Shown: positions 7,026 to 15,137 of the stretch, piece by piece
Layout: every line of letters starts with the position of its first letter
How positions within the stretch are numbered: the first letter of the stretch is position 1
Source: Candidatus Heritagella gallinarum
Lineage (GTDB): Bacteria; Bacillota; Clostridia; Oscillospirales; Acutalibacteraceae
NCBI GenBank assembly: GCA_904394685.1
Contig: CAJFNK010000078.1
Span: 1-40,549, forward strand
Direction: 5' to 3'
Length of the DNA: 40,549 nt
The notes under the pieces: model-generated
What the model saw: only the letters and a program-made list of their open reading frames with translations
Database searches by the model: none
Told to the model about the DNA's origin: nothing
Position numbers and translations under genes: made by a program

Positions 7026-8369
7026 TTACATGGGGGGCATCATGCCCGGCGGCAACATACGGCGCCGCTTGCCCTTTCCGGGCCGGAGCTGCTTCATCAT
7101 CTTCTGCATCTGCTCAAACTGACGCAGCAGGCGGTTGATATCTTCCACCTTGGTACCGCTGCCCGCTGCAATTCTGCGCTTGCGGGAGGGATTGATGATT
7201 TCGGGTTTCTCTCGCTCTTTGGGAGTCATCGAGAGGATGATGGCTTTCATGCGCTCCATCATTTTATCGCTGTCGTCCAAATCGACGTTTTTCAGCTGTT
7301 TATCCATGCCCGGCAGCTTTGCGATGACGTTTTTCAGCGGCCCCATCTTCTTTACCTGCTCAAACTGATCCAGCAGGTCGTTGAGATCGAAGCGGTTCTG
7401 CATCATCTTTTCGGCGGCCTTTTTGGCAGCTGCCTCATCCATCTTGAGCTGGGCGTCTTCAATCAGCGAAAGCACGTCGCCCATTCCCAGAATTCGGGAA
7501 GCCATCCGGTCGGGATGGAAGGCTTCGATATCGCCCAGTTTTTCGCCAACACCGGCATATTTAATAGGCTTACCCGTTACCGCACGGATAGAAAGCGCAG
7601 CACCGCCACGGGTATCGCCGTCCAGCTTGGTGAGGATCACGCCGCTGATATCCAGCAGGTCGTCAAACGTTTTAGCAACGTTTACCGCTTCCTGACCGGT
7701 CATGGAGTCCACCACCAGCAGGATATCGGAAGGATTCACCGCTGCTTTGATCTCCCGCAGCTCCTCCATCAGAGCCTGGTCGATCTGCAACCGGCCGGCG
7801 GTATCGATCAGGACGTAGTCATAGCCGTAATCCTTGGCATTGCGGATAGCCGCCTGTGCAATCTTTACAGGCTTTTCTGTCCCCATTTCAAACACCGGAA
7901 CCTCTGCCTGACCACCCACTACCTGCAACTGCTTGATAGCAGCGGGACGATAGATATCGCAGGCCACCAGCAGGGGACGATGTCCCTGACTTTTCAGCAG
8001 CTTTGCCAGCTTGGCGGCATGGGTCGTTTTACCAGCACCCTGTAAGCCGCACAGCATCACAATAGCAGGAGGCTTAGAGGGCATATCCAGCCGTGCCTGA
8101 GAGCCGCCCATCAGAGCGGTCAGCTCCTCATTGACGATTTTAATCACCATCTGCGCCGGAGTCAGGCTCTGCATTACCTCTGCACCCACAGCCCGCTCGG
8201 TAACCTTTGCGGTAAATTCCTTGGCGACCTTATAGTTTACGTCTGCTTCCAGCAGCGCCAGCCGAACCTCTCGCATGGCATCACGCACATCCGATTCACT
8301 CAGCTTACCTTTGGAGCGGAGCTTTTTAAATGAATTGGTCAGCTTTTCAGCAAGTCCTTCAAAAGCCAA
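7026..8369 (-). CDS. ffh: Signal recognition particle GTPase Ffh (SRP54)
   Basis: 447 residues. It binds signal sequences of nascent membrane and secreted proteins together with SRP RNA and docks with FtsY. The N domain is followed by the G domain: G1 GLQGAGKTTHAAKLA near residue 107, then DTAGR and TKLDGD. The C-terminal M domain is rich in Met, contains the RNA-binding RKRRIAAGSG segment and ends in PPGMMPPM. The start codon is TTG; MAFEGLAEKL is the classic N-terminus, so the call is secure. It follows ylxM by 38 bp. Confidence 0.97.
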   Translation of the reverse strand: MAFEGLAEKLTNSFKKLRSKGKLSESDVRDAMREVRLALLEADVNYKVAKEFTAKVTERAVGAEVMQSLTPAQMVIKIVNEELTALMGGSQARLDMPSKPPAIVMLCGLQGAGKTTHAAKLAKLLKSQGHRPLLVACDIYRPAAIKQLQVVGGQAEVPVFEMGTEKPVKIAQAAIRNAKDYGYDYVLIDTAGRLQIDQALMEELREIKAAVNPSDILLVVDSMTGQEAVNVAKTFDDLLDISGVILTKLDGDTRGGAALSIRAVTGKPIKYAGVGEKLGDIEAFHPDRMASRILGMGDVLSLIEDAQLKMDEAAAKKAAEKMMQNRFDLNDLLDQFEQVKKMGPLKNVIAKLPGMDKQLKNVDLDDSDKMMERMKAIILSMTPKEREKPEIINPSRKRRIAAGSGTKVEDINRLLRQFEQMQKMMKQLRPGKGKRRRMLPPGMMPPM

Positions 8370-8407
8370 AGACTGTCACCATCCTCTCATCCGGCAAGCA
8401 TTGCGAA

Positions 8408-8773
8408 TCAATCCTCGCAGAGCCTCTGCGCCGTATCGATAATGTTTTTCACTTCCTGCTCAACCTCGCAGGAATAGATAAACTTTTGATTATATTCTTC
8501 GATTCGCAGGGCTGCGTCACAAATCTGAGAAAGACCTTCCCGCATTTCGTGAAAGCGTTTTGCCAGCCCCAGACGTTCCTCCATTTCCAACAGCTGAGCC
8601 TCTGCCCGCTTGATGGAATCCCGCACACCCTGACGGGTGATGCCCTGATTATCAGCGATTTCCGCAAGGGAGAGGTCTTCATTATAATAAAACTCAATCA
8701 TTTCCCGCTGCTTTTCGGTGAGCATCTCGCCGTAAAAATCCAGCAAAAGGGAAATCTGAAGATCCTTTGCCAT
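8408..8773 (-). CDS. ylxM: YlxM family helix-turn-helix protein (UPF0122)
   Basis: 121 residues. A sigma-70 region-4-like helix-turn-helix is seen in LTEKQREMIEFYYNEDLSLA and ITRQGVRDSIKRAEAQL; the C-terminus is helical. YlxM is linked with SRP in Gram-positives, where it modulates SRP activity or expression. The start at 8773 has AGGAGG six bases upstream; the ATG two codons earlier abuts the ribosome site. It is the first gene of the operon, directly behind a near-consensus promoter. Confidence 0.9.
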   Translation of the reverse strand: MAKDLQISLLLDFYGEMLTEKQREMIEFYYNEDLSLAEIADNQGITRQGVRDSIKRAEAQLLEMEERLGLAKRFHEMREGLSQICDAALRIEEYNQKFIYSCEVEQEVKNIIDTAQRLCED

Positions 8774-8793
8774 AGGCATCCTCCTCGGAAATT

Positions 8794-8816
8794 CTGTAAA
8801 GAGATTTTCTTTACAG
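8794..8816. promoter_or_regulatory. Inverted repeat in the ylxM leader
   Basis: CTGTAAAG, 7-nt loop, CTTTACAG: a perfect 8-bp inverted repeat a few bases downstream of the expected transcription start. It could be an operator or a leader hairpin. Confidence 0.45.
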
Positions 8817-8822
8817 TCATGA

Positions 8823-8851
8823 ACTATACCATATCCCAGCAAGAATGTCAA
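8823..8851 (-). promoter_or_regulatory. Promoter of the ylxM-trmD operon
   Basis: TTGACA, 17 bp, TATAGT on the minus strand: near-perfect sigma-A promoter at the head of the six-gene operon. Confidence 0.88.
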
Positions 8852-8862
8852 GGGAAAATCGC

Positions 8863-8888
8863 AAAAAACGGCGGTTTGCCGCTTTTTT
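8863..8888 (-). terminator. Second terminator after the isomerase operon
   Basis: On the minus strand GCGG CAAA CCGC, with A6 before it and T6 just after, sits upstream of the ylxM -35. It probably insulates ylxM from transcription of the 9024-11954 genes. Confidence 0.6.
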
Positions 8889-8979
8889 CCGCAGGTTCAA
8901 CGATCCTCTGTGCAAAGAATCACCAAACCGGGACACCCAAACAGCAACTTTCCCATTTTATTGTCACTGATAGGCAGCC

Positions 8980-9010
8980 AAAAGGGCTTTGGCAAAATCG
9001 CCAAAGCCCT
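8980..9010 (-). terminator. Intrinsic terminator after the TIM-barrel isomerase gene
   Basis: A perfect 11-bp stem (AGGGCTTTGGC / GCCAAAGCCCT) with a 6-nt loop and a TTTT run, 14 bp beyond the stop of the gene at 9024. Confidence 0.75.
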
Positions 9011-9023
9011 CATAAAGCTTTCC

Positions 9024-9893
9024 TTATTCGGTTTCCCCGATATAACGCCGGAGGTTCTCAAGCCCGATGGAGATTCCTTCCAGAACGTCCTCCATCCCTT
9101 CAAACTCAATCGCCACCATGCCATCATATCCAGCCGCTTTTAAGATAGAAATACATTGCCGGACAGGTACTGCGCCATGCCCCACAATCGTGCCACGCAG
9201 GTAGTTGCCGCCTCTCGTTTTGAAAAAGCCTTTTCCGGGATTGGGGCCGCTACCGCTTTTCACCAGGAAATCCTTGGCATGGGCATAAAAAGCATACGGG
9301 GCGGTACGGGAAATTGCCTGTGTCGGGTCTTCATCCACACAGAGGAAATTGCCCATATCACACAAGAGGCCAAAGTTCTCGTGATCGACTGCCAGCACCA
9401 GCTTTTCGACCCGGCGGCTGTCCTGACAGAACAGGCCGTGATTTTCTACCATCGTGCGGATTCCCAGCGTTGCTGCATATTCCGTTACACGGCGGCAACC
9501 TTCTGCCAAGCGAGGCAACACCTTGTCAAGCCCCTGATAGCGGCCGTTGCCAAATCCCCATGTCGCATCATGGCGGACGCCCGGCGCTCCCAAAATCGCA
9601 GCGATATCGATTTCACCTTTGACACGCTTGATCTCTTTTTCCAGATCACCGTCACATCCGTTGATAAAATCAGCCGAAACGGTATAGTTGGAAATCGCCA
9701 GCCCCAGCCGCTCGCACTCCGCACGGAGCTTTTTGGCATATTCTTCTCTGGAAGAACCGTCATGGGGCAGGATATCCACAAATTCAATAGCGTCAAAGCC
9801 CATCTCAGCGGCTTTCGCCACACACTCAAACTGGGTGATCTCTCCGGCGGAGAGCAGACGCTGGAAGCTATAGGTACTAACTGATACTTTCAT
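9024..9893 (-). CDS. Sugar phosphate isomerase/epimerase-type TIM-barrel protein (first of two)
   Basis: 289 residues with the xylose-isomerase-like/AP-endonuclease-2 fold. Putative metal ligands are seen in order: Glu in MVENHG, Asp in LLCDMGNF, His in FYAHAKDF and Glu in VAIEFEG. Enzymes of this family epimerise, isomerise or dehydrate sugars, inositols and keto-sugars. MKVSVSTYSF is taken as the N-terminus; a GGAAAGGGA site lies about ten bases upstream. It is the last gene of a three-gene operon with an oxidoreductase and a second TIM-barrel protein. The substrate cannot be deduced. Confidence 0.85.
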   Translation of the reverse strand: MKVSVSTYSFQRLLSAGEITQFECVAKAAEMGFDAIEFVDILPHDGSSREEYAKKLRAECERLGLAISNYTVSADFINGCDGDLEKEIKRVKGEIDIAAILGAPGVRHDATWGFGNGRYQGLDKVLPRLAEGCRRVTEYAATLGIRTMVENHGLFCQDSRRVEKLVLAVDHENFGLLCDMGNFLCVDEDPTQAISRTAPYAFYAHAKDFLVKSGSGPNPGKGFFKTRGGNYLRGTIVGHGAVPVRQCISILKAAGYDGMVAIEFEGMEDVLEGISIGLENLRRYIGETE

Positions 9894-9997
9894 AACTGAC
9901 AAATCCCTTTCCATACATAAAGGCAATATCACAAAATAACAGGCGGCAGGCTGAATCAAAAATTCATATCAAGCACTTGTTATACAAGCAACTCGAT

Positions 9998-11062
9998 TTA
10001 CAGCAGCACCTCATGGCCTGTTTCAGCAGACTCATAAATGGCACGCAGAATCCGCATGATGTCAATACCATCCTGTGCCGGAGCCTTGCAGGGAGTACCG
10101 TTCAGGACGCAATCGACAAAGTGGTCGATCTCTTGCTGGAACAAGCCGTCAAAAGACAATGCGGTGGGGGCGCAGAGAGAAACATCTGACATATAACCGT
10201 TCATTTCGGTATAGAGTTCCAGTTCAGGGTCGAGCTTGGCGCCGCCCTTGGTGCCAAACAGTTCGATAGTGCCCTTTTCCTTTTTCAGGTTCAGGCTGAA
10301 GCTGGTTTCTACCGAGAGAACAGCGCCGTTATCATAGCGCACCATGGCAGTCGCCATATCTTCTACATCGCAGATATCGTGGTCGGTAGCAGAAACGGAA
10401 ACATAAGCCTTTTTGTCTTTCAGCTCAGAGCGATTGCCCAGCTTGTGGAAGGTAACGCCAAACACAGAGACCGGCTTGGGATTGCCCATCAGATAACGGG
10501 TCAGGTCAATCACATGAACGCCCAGGTCGATAAGGGGGCCGCCGCCGGAACGGGACTTATCGCCAAACCATCCCATGGGGTTGCCGTTACGGCGCAGATA
10601 GGTTGCCTTTGCATAATAAATTTCTCCCAGAAAATCCTTCTGGATAAAATCCTGCAACACAGCGCAGTCATTGCCAAACCGACGAACAAAACCGATTTGC
10701 AGCAGCTTGCCGTTGCGTTCGGCTGCCTCTTTCATAGCGATGGCTTCTTCCACCGTGGTTGCCATAGGCTTCTCGCAAAGCACATGCTTGCCGGCATTGA
10801 GAGCGGCGATGGTGCAGGGAGCGTGCTCAGAGTTCCAAGCGCACACACTGACAGCATCCAGCTCCGGCAGAGCCAGCATTTCGTCTTTATCGGTAAACGT
10901 GCGGGTAACACCATATTTTTCAGACATCAGCTTGAGCTGTTTTTCGTTAATGTCGCAGAACGCATACAGTTCCACATTAGGGTTCTTGAGGTAAGCCTGG
11001 ATATGTTCATTGGAAATACTACCAACGCCGATAATACCAATTTTAATTTTCTTGTTTTCCAT
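9998..11062 (-). CDS. Gfo/Idh/MocA-family NAD(P)-dependent oxidoreductase
   Basis: 354 residues. The Rossmann fold shows IKIGIIGVGSISNEH near residues 5-20. The conserved LCEKPMA near residue 98 holds the catalytic Lys. DLGVHVIDLTRYLMG near 185-200 carries the His of the active site. The family oxidises or reduces sugar hydroxyls. Flanked by two TIM-barrel isomerases, it likely makes or consumes a keto-sugar intermediate, as in inositol, keto-glycoside or C-glycoside pathways. The ATG at 11062 is chosen over 11080 (GTG) and 11071 because AAAGGA lies nine bases upstream. Confidence 0.9.
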   Translation of the reverse strand: MENKKIKIGIIGVGSISNEHIQAYLKNPNVELYAFCDINEKQLKLMSEKYGVTRTFTDKDEMLALPELDAVSVCAWNSEHAPCTIAALNAGKHVLCEKPMATTVEEAIAMKEAAERNGKLLQIGFVRRFGNDCAVLQDFIQKDFLGEIYYAKATYLRRNGNPMGWFGDKSRSGGGPLIDLGVHVIDLTRYLMGNPKPVSVFGVTFHKLGNRSELKDKKAYVSVSATDHDICDVEDMATAMVRYDNGAVLSVETSFSLNLKKEKGTIELFGTKGGAKLDPELELYTEMNGYMSDVSLCAPTALSFDGLFQQEIDHFVDCVLNGTPCKAPAQDGIDIMRILRAIYESAETGHEVLL

Positions 11063-11096
11063 AAGATTCATTCCTTTCACAGATATGTTGTGAGAA

Positions 11097-11954
11097 TTAC
11101 CGAATCAGTCCACGCAGGAAATCAGCAGCCTTCAAGATATCAGCCACCGGGTCTTCGCCTGCTTCACGTTCAATTGTCAGGAAACCGTGATAACCGATTT
11201 CGTCCAGCGCTTTGAGATAAGCGGGGAAGTCTACACTGCCTTCGCCAAGCGGCACTTCTTCAAAATATTTTGCTTCCCGAATCGCATCTTCCACACTACC
11301 GGGGGCAGCCTCGCCATAAATGACCATCGGATCTCCGTTAAGCAGCTTCACACCGTCTTTTGCGTGGGTATGGACAATGTAATCTTTCAGAGTATATACG
11401 GCCTTGACCGGATCATCGCCGGTAACCATCACAAAGTTGGCGGGGTCGAGGTTTACCGCCACACCGGTGGAATGGAGGCCATCTAGAAATCCCTTGAGGG
11501 TAACAGCGGTTTCAGGGCCGGTTTCAATCGCAAAATGAGCTTCCAGTTTGTCTGCATAGGCAGCCAGCTTGCCGCAGGCCTCCTGCATTATCTGATACTT
11601 TTCACAGCTGGAATCAGCGGGAACCACGCCGATATGGGTGGTGACCACATCGGTTTCCAGCATTTTAGCCAGTTCCAGAATCCGGATGCTCTTTTCGATC
11701 AATTCGGGATTTTTCTCCTTGTGAGAGAAACCCTGACCCAAATCGCCGCAGATAGCGGAAATGGTCAACCCGTTTGACTTCACAGCGTCCAGAAACTCCC
11801 GGCACTTTTCGGGGCTCATGTTTTCAGGTGCAAGTTCTCCATTGGTAGCATACACCTGAATACCGGTTACACCGGTTTTGGCTGCCAGCTTCAAGGCGTC
11901 TTTCCAGTTGGTACGGAAGGAATCCAGCAGTACACCGATTGAAAATGGATACAT
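11097..11954 (-). CDS. Sugar phosphate isomerase/epimerase-type TIM-barrel protein (second)
   Basis: 285 residues, the same superfamily as the gene at 9024 but not a close copy. Candidate metal ligands are Glu in FAIETGPE, Asp in VNLDPANF, His in VHTHAKDG and Glu in LTIEREAG. The ATG at 11954 follows an AAAGGAGC site; the longer frame begins with TTG inside that site. It is the first gene of the operon and divergent from the AraC regulator at 12157, which probably controls it. The intergenic region 11955-12156 holds the AraC promoter and two inverted repeats. Confidence 0.86.
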   Translation of the reverse strand: MYPFSIGVLLDSFRTNWKDALKLAAKTGVTGIQVYATNGELAPENMSPEKCREFLDAVKSNGLTISAICGDLGQGFSHKEKNPELIEKSIRILELAKMLETDVVTTHIGVVPADSSCEKYQIMQEACGKLAAYADKLEAHFAIETGPETAVTLKGFLDGLHSTGVAVNLDPANFVMVTGDDPVKAVYTLKDYIVHTHAKDGVKLLNGDPMVIYGEAAPGSVEDAIREAKYFEEVPLGEGSVDFPAYLKALDEIGYHGFLTIEREAGEDPVADILKAADFLRGLIR

Positions 11955-12027
11955 AAAAAATACAGCTCCTTTCAAATTTCCCTTTTCCCATTTTAAAGAA
12001 AGTCATATCATGGGAAAAACTTTACAT

Positions 12028-12082
12028 AAAACAGCTAAAACTGCTGTTTTGATTGACAGGTTTCTGTCTATTATTTTATAAT
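12028..12082 (+). promoter_or_regulatory. Promoter of the AraC gene with inverted repeats
   Basis: TTGACA (12053-12058), 18 bp, TATAAT (12077-12082) on the plus strand. An 8-bp inverted repeat AAAACAGC/GCTGTTTT (12028-12050) lies just upstream, and a 5-bp one GACAG/CTGTC (12055-12068) overlaps the -35 and spacer. They are good operator candidates for the divergent locus. Confidence 0.65.
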
Positions 12083-12156
12083 GTTTTAGTAGTTTGTAAA
12101 GTTGCTTTTTTGCCCCGTTTTGGTACTATCTTGCTCTTTGAAGGGAGGAAACAGGG

Positions 12157-12969
12157 ATGCCGTTCTCATCCTACGAAACTCTTCCGCACGCCGATCCATC
12201 ATTCCCGATTATTTTCCATCTGGACCAGCTAACCAGACTAGGCGGCGGGGTTGCCGCTCACTGGCACGAAAGCATTGAGCTGCTATATTGTATCAGCGGA
12301 ACCGCCCGCATTACTGCTGATATGGAAACGCAGTCCATGTGTGCCGGAGAGATTTCCGTCATCAATTCCGGCACCCTGCATTATATCACCATAGAGCCAG
12401 GATGTGACTGTCAATATTACTGTCTGATTGTTGACCCCTCTCTTTTATCTGAGGTACCTCTGGAAAACCGGGTGTTTCAAAAACAGATCAGCGATCCCGC
12501 TGTGCAGACATATTACCGACAGATCATTGAGGAAATGGAGAAAAAACCCCCCTGCTATAAAGAAGCAGTTAAAAACTGGACCCAACTTCTTTTTATTGAG
12601 CTATACCGTCGGTACTCCAGCCAAAACCACCTGGAATCATCAACACACCAGCCAGAGATGGTAAAGAAAGCAATTCTGTATCTACGGGAAAACTTTCGGG
12701 ACTCTGTTACGATAGATGAAGTTTGCAGCCATGCAGGGTTCAGCAAGTATTATTTCTGCCGTGTTTTTAAAAAGGTTACCGGGCGCTCTGTGATGGAATA
12801 TGTAAATTACCTGCGCTGTGCCCATGCACGCCGCCTTTTGGAAAGTGGAGGCTGCAATATTTCAGAATGTGCCTTTCAAAGCGGGTTTTCGGATATTTCC
12901 TATTTTACCAAGGTATTCAAAAAACAAACCGGATTCCTGCCCTCGCAAATCAAGAAGCGATCTTTTTAA
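12157..12969 (+). CDS. AraC-family regulator with cupin sensor
   Basis: 270 residues. The N-terminal cupin starts with HWHESIELLYCISGTARI near residues 42-60, a sugar-binding sensor fold. The C-terminal two helix-turn-helix units are VTIDEVCSHAGFSKYYFCRV and NISECAFQSGFSDISYFTKV, followed by FKKQTGFLPSQIKKR. It has a GGGAGG ribosome site eight bases upstream. It is divergent from the isomerase/oxidoreductase operon and probably activates it in response to that pathway's sugar. Confidence 0.92.
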   Translation: MPFSSYETLPHADPSFPIIFHLDQLTRLGGGVAAHWHESIELLYCISGTARITADMETQSMCAGEISVINSGTLHYITIEPGCDCQYYCLIVDPSLLSEVPLENRVFQKQISDPAVQTYYRQIIEEMEKKPPCYKEAVKNWTQLLFIELYRRYSSQNHLESSTHQPEMVKKAILYLRENFRDSVTIDEVCSHAGFSKYYFCRVFKKVTGRSVMEYVNYLRCAHARRLLESGGCNISECAFQSGFSDISYFTKVFKKQTGFLPSQIKKRSF

Positions 12970-12985
12970 ATTTACGATTGGTTTG

Positions 12986-13035
12986 AAACAAACGGTAATC
13001 CTAGAGAGTTCTAAAATGGATACCGTTTGTTTTTT
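12986..13035 (+). terminator. Terminator of the AraC gene
   Basis: A 12-bp stem AAACAAACGGTA / TACCGTTTGTTT with a 23-nt loop and a T run. Confidence 0.8.
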
Positions 13036-13070
13036 ACAACTATTTTTATTTTATATTTATCTAAATACAA

Positions 13071-13102
13071 TTGACATATTGATTAGAAGTTGATATAATC
13101 AA
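13071..13102 (+). promoter_or_regulatory. Consensus promoter and candidate ArsR operator
   Basis: TTGACA, 17 bp, TATAAT on the plus strand, 20 bp upstream of the gene at 13119. A perfect inverted repeat TTGAT ATA ATCAA (13090-13102) covers the -10. ArsR-family repressors typically bind such sites, so autoregulation by the ArsR-DUF2087 gene of this operon is likely. Confidence 0.7.
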
Positions 13103-13118
13103 TTTAGGAGGTGCTTGT

Positions 13119-14111
13119 ATGACAAAAGAAATGATTGAAAAGATTACAAAGGCAAGCGGAGTTTCATCTGGAGAACTAATTCTAATCCACTTCTGGGGAG
13201 AGGACTCAGACAAAGAAATTGCAAATAATTTTTTGGCAGCGGTTGCCGCTTTAGGAGCCACACCCGTTTTATTGCAGCAGTCCCGCTCCATCAATCGGGA
13301 ACTGTTTCTGGCCGCAACAGAAGAATGTTTTCCCAAAAAGTTTTTTGACTTGTTCTCCAAGTTTGACGCTGTTCTGGATGTTTTTGCCTATCAGCCGGTC
13401 GTATTGGGGTATGAGATCAAAGATGAAAAAATGAACTTATATCGAAAGTATATTGCACAGCTGTTTCATAAGCTGGTCGAGTGCAAACGTTTTACGCAAA
13501 TCAAAATTCCCACAATAGCCAACGCTATCGACTCCCCTCTTCAGCCTCAGGATTATATACAACGTATGAACCAGGCTTATGATATCGACTATGAAGCCCT
13601 TGAAAAAGACTGTGAGCATGAAGTCAAACGATTTTCGGGTGTAAATCAGGTAGCAGTTTATACCGGAGACGATTGTGTACTGCATTTTGATTTAACGGGA
13701 AGGAACTGGTTTATAGACGCTGGGGATGGCGATCTTCCCTGCGGTGAAATCTATATTGCACCGATAGAGAACCACACACAGGGGAGCGTCTTTTTTAATA
13801 AACTTTATTTGGACGGTGAGATATACAGCAATGTAATTTTACAGATCTCAAACGGAAAAGTGAACGACAGCAGCCATCCGGAAATTGCAAAATATATTTC
13901 CGAACAGCCGCCAGAAAACCTAACTGTCTGTGAACTTGGAATCGGAATGAATCCCCATGTAACCAAGCTGTGTGGATATACCGCATTGGATGAAAAAATG
14001 ATAGGAACCTTTCATATTGCTTTGGGTGCCAACCATCTATTTGGCGGCACAAATGTGGCTTCCCAGCATGTTGATTTTGTAGGTTATGGAAGAATTGAGG
14101 TAGAAAAATGA
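13119..14111 (+). CDS. M29-like metallo-aminopeptidase (aminopeptidase T family)
   Basis: 330 residues. The C-terminal half carries the M29 signature: GEIYIAPIENHTQGSVFFNK near 208-227, CELGIGMNP near 272, GTFHIALGANHLFGGTN near 297-313 and SQHVDFVGYG near 316. Together these supply the Glu, His and Asp metal ligands. Classical M29 enzymes are near 400 residues, so this is a short form with a reduced N-terminal domain. It would remove N-terminal residues from peptides in the cytosol. It overlaps the next gene by 4 bp and is followed by an ArsR-type regulator, so the operon is likely autoregulated. The AT content is higher than in the neighbours. Confidence 0.78.
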   Translation: MTKEMIEKITKASGVSSGELILIHFWGEDSDKEIANNFLAAVAALGATPVLLQQSRSINRELFLAATEECFPKKFFDLFSKFDAVLDVFAYQPVVLGYEIKDEKMNLYRKYIAQLFHKLVECKRFTQIKIPTIANAIDSPLQPQDYIQRMNQAYDIDYEALEKDCEHEVKRFSGVNQVAVYTGDDCVLHFDLTGRNWFIDAGDGDLPCGEIYIAPIENHTQGSVFFNKLYLDGEIYSNVILQISNGKVNDSSHPEIAKYISEQPPENLTVCELGIGMNPHVTKLCGYTALDEKMIGTFHIALGANHLFGGTNVASQHVDFVGYGRIEVEK

Positions 14112-14479
14112 TGAAAACTAAAATAGATCAGTTTATCAGCTGGCTTGACGGTCAGGCCGCTGATTGTGAAAACAAAAAGAAAAAGCTGCTGGAAGACGAT
14201 CGTATAGACGAATCCGTTTTTGAAAAAATCAAAATCAACGTGTACGACATATTCCGAACGATTCTTTTGGCAGGAGAGAAAAGCAGTAATGGGGACGCAC
14301 AGAAACTAAAAGAATTTTTCCTGCTAAAGCTTGAACAGATTCCCGCTCATTGGATTGCATCCTACAACAAAGCCAAGCAAAATGACGATATTGAAAAAAT
14401 GCAGATCGAAAGCCTAAAATTGGATACCGTTCAGGCAATTCGGGCTAAATTTTTGCAAAATTGGGAGGAAAAAGCATGA
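14108..14479 (+). CDS. Hypothetical all-helical protein in the M29-ArsR operon
   Basis: 123 residues, not recognised. It is charged and predicted helical throughout, with no signal peptide, membrane segment or Cys pairs. The start overlaps the peptidase stop (ATGATG at 14108) and the stop overlaps the regulator start, so translation is coupled on both sides. This tight position suggests a partner of the peptidase or the regulator; the sequence does not say which. Confidence 0.75.
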   Translation: MMKTKIDQFISWLDGQAADCENKKKKLLEDDRIDESVFEKIKINVYDIFRTILLAGEKSSNGDAQKLKEFFLLKLEQIPAHWIASYNKAKQNDDIEKMQIESLKLDTVQAIRAKFLQNWEEKA

Positions 14480-15027
14480 ATGAAGCAGAGGCAATCCGTC
14501 TGTTTAAATGCCTGTCTGATAAATCACGGATACAAATTCTCAAATCTCTGGCCATAGAGGATATGTATGTTGAGCGTCTGTCCGAACGTTTGGGGCTCTC
14601 TGCTCCCACTATTTCTTTTCACCTAAAAAAATTGAGTGATGCAGGAGCTGTCACTTCCTATAAAAGTCAATACTACATGATGTACTCGCTGAATCAGAAC
14701 ATCTTCAAAATCAGTATTCTGGATATTCTGAAAGAGCAATCTGATGAAGCTGATCTGCAACAACAAAGAGATATCGAATACAGGCAAAAAGTAATTGATA
14801 CTTTCTTTGAATATGGAAAACTGAAATCGATTCCTGCTCAACAAAAGAAGAAACGAATTGTATTGGAAGTGATTGCTCAAGCTTTTGAATACGACCGGAT
14901 TTATTCAGAACGTGAAGTAAATATATTGATTGCCAATTTTCATGATGATTTCTGCACCATCCGCCGAGATATGGTTGGAGAAAAAATTTTGAATCGGGAC
15001 ACCAGAGGATATTGGCGCATAAAATAA
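14476..15027 (+). CDS. ArsR-type regulator with DUF2087 domain
   Basis: 183 residues. The winged helix (IRLFKCLSDKSRIQILKSL, then LSAPTISFHLKKLSDAG, residues 5-60) is ArsR-like without the Cys metal motif. The C-terminal part has the DUF2087 pattern: KRIVLEVIAQAFEYDRIYSE, then EVNILIANFHDDFCTIRRDM and a closing RGYWRIK. The ATG at 14476 has GGGAGG seven bases upstream; the earlier in-frame TTG lies before that site. The inducer is unknown. It probably represses the promoter at 13071-13102. Confidence 0.88.
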   Translation: MNEAEAIRLFKCLSDKSRIQILKSLAIEDMYVERLSERLGLSAPTISFHLKKLSDAGAVTSYKSQYYMMYSLNQNIFKISILDILKEQSDEADLQQQRDIEYRQKVIDTFFEYGKLKSIPAQQKKKRIVLEVIAQAFEYDRIYSEREVNILIANFHDDFCTIRRDMVGEKILNRDTRGYWRIK

Positions 15028-15040
15028 ATCATGATAAAGA

Positions 15041-15079
15041 AAAAGGCTGTTCAGCAATTATAAAAGCTGAACAGCCTTT
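15041..15079. terminator. Bidirectional terminator between convergent operons
   Basis: A 14-bp perfect stem AAAGGCTGTTCAGC / GCTGAACAGCCTTT with a 10-nt loop and A/T flanks. It ends the ArsR operon (plus) and the kinase operon (minus). Confidence 0.9.
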
Positions 15080-15137
15080 CAACTTGTTTACTGGTAGAAC
15101 TTGAAAGTTATGCGAATATCAGGCAGATAGGAACAAC

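Noticed and set aside
6897-8045. A 382-codon plus-strand frame over rpsP and ffh
   Set aside because: The minus-strand genes carry all family motifs; this frame has a His/Leu-rich composition typical of antisense shadows.
8774-9023. A gene in the gap between ylxM and the isomerase gene
   Set aside because: Only a promoter, a leader repeat and two terminators are present; the open frames are shadows.
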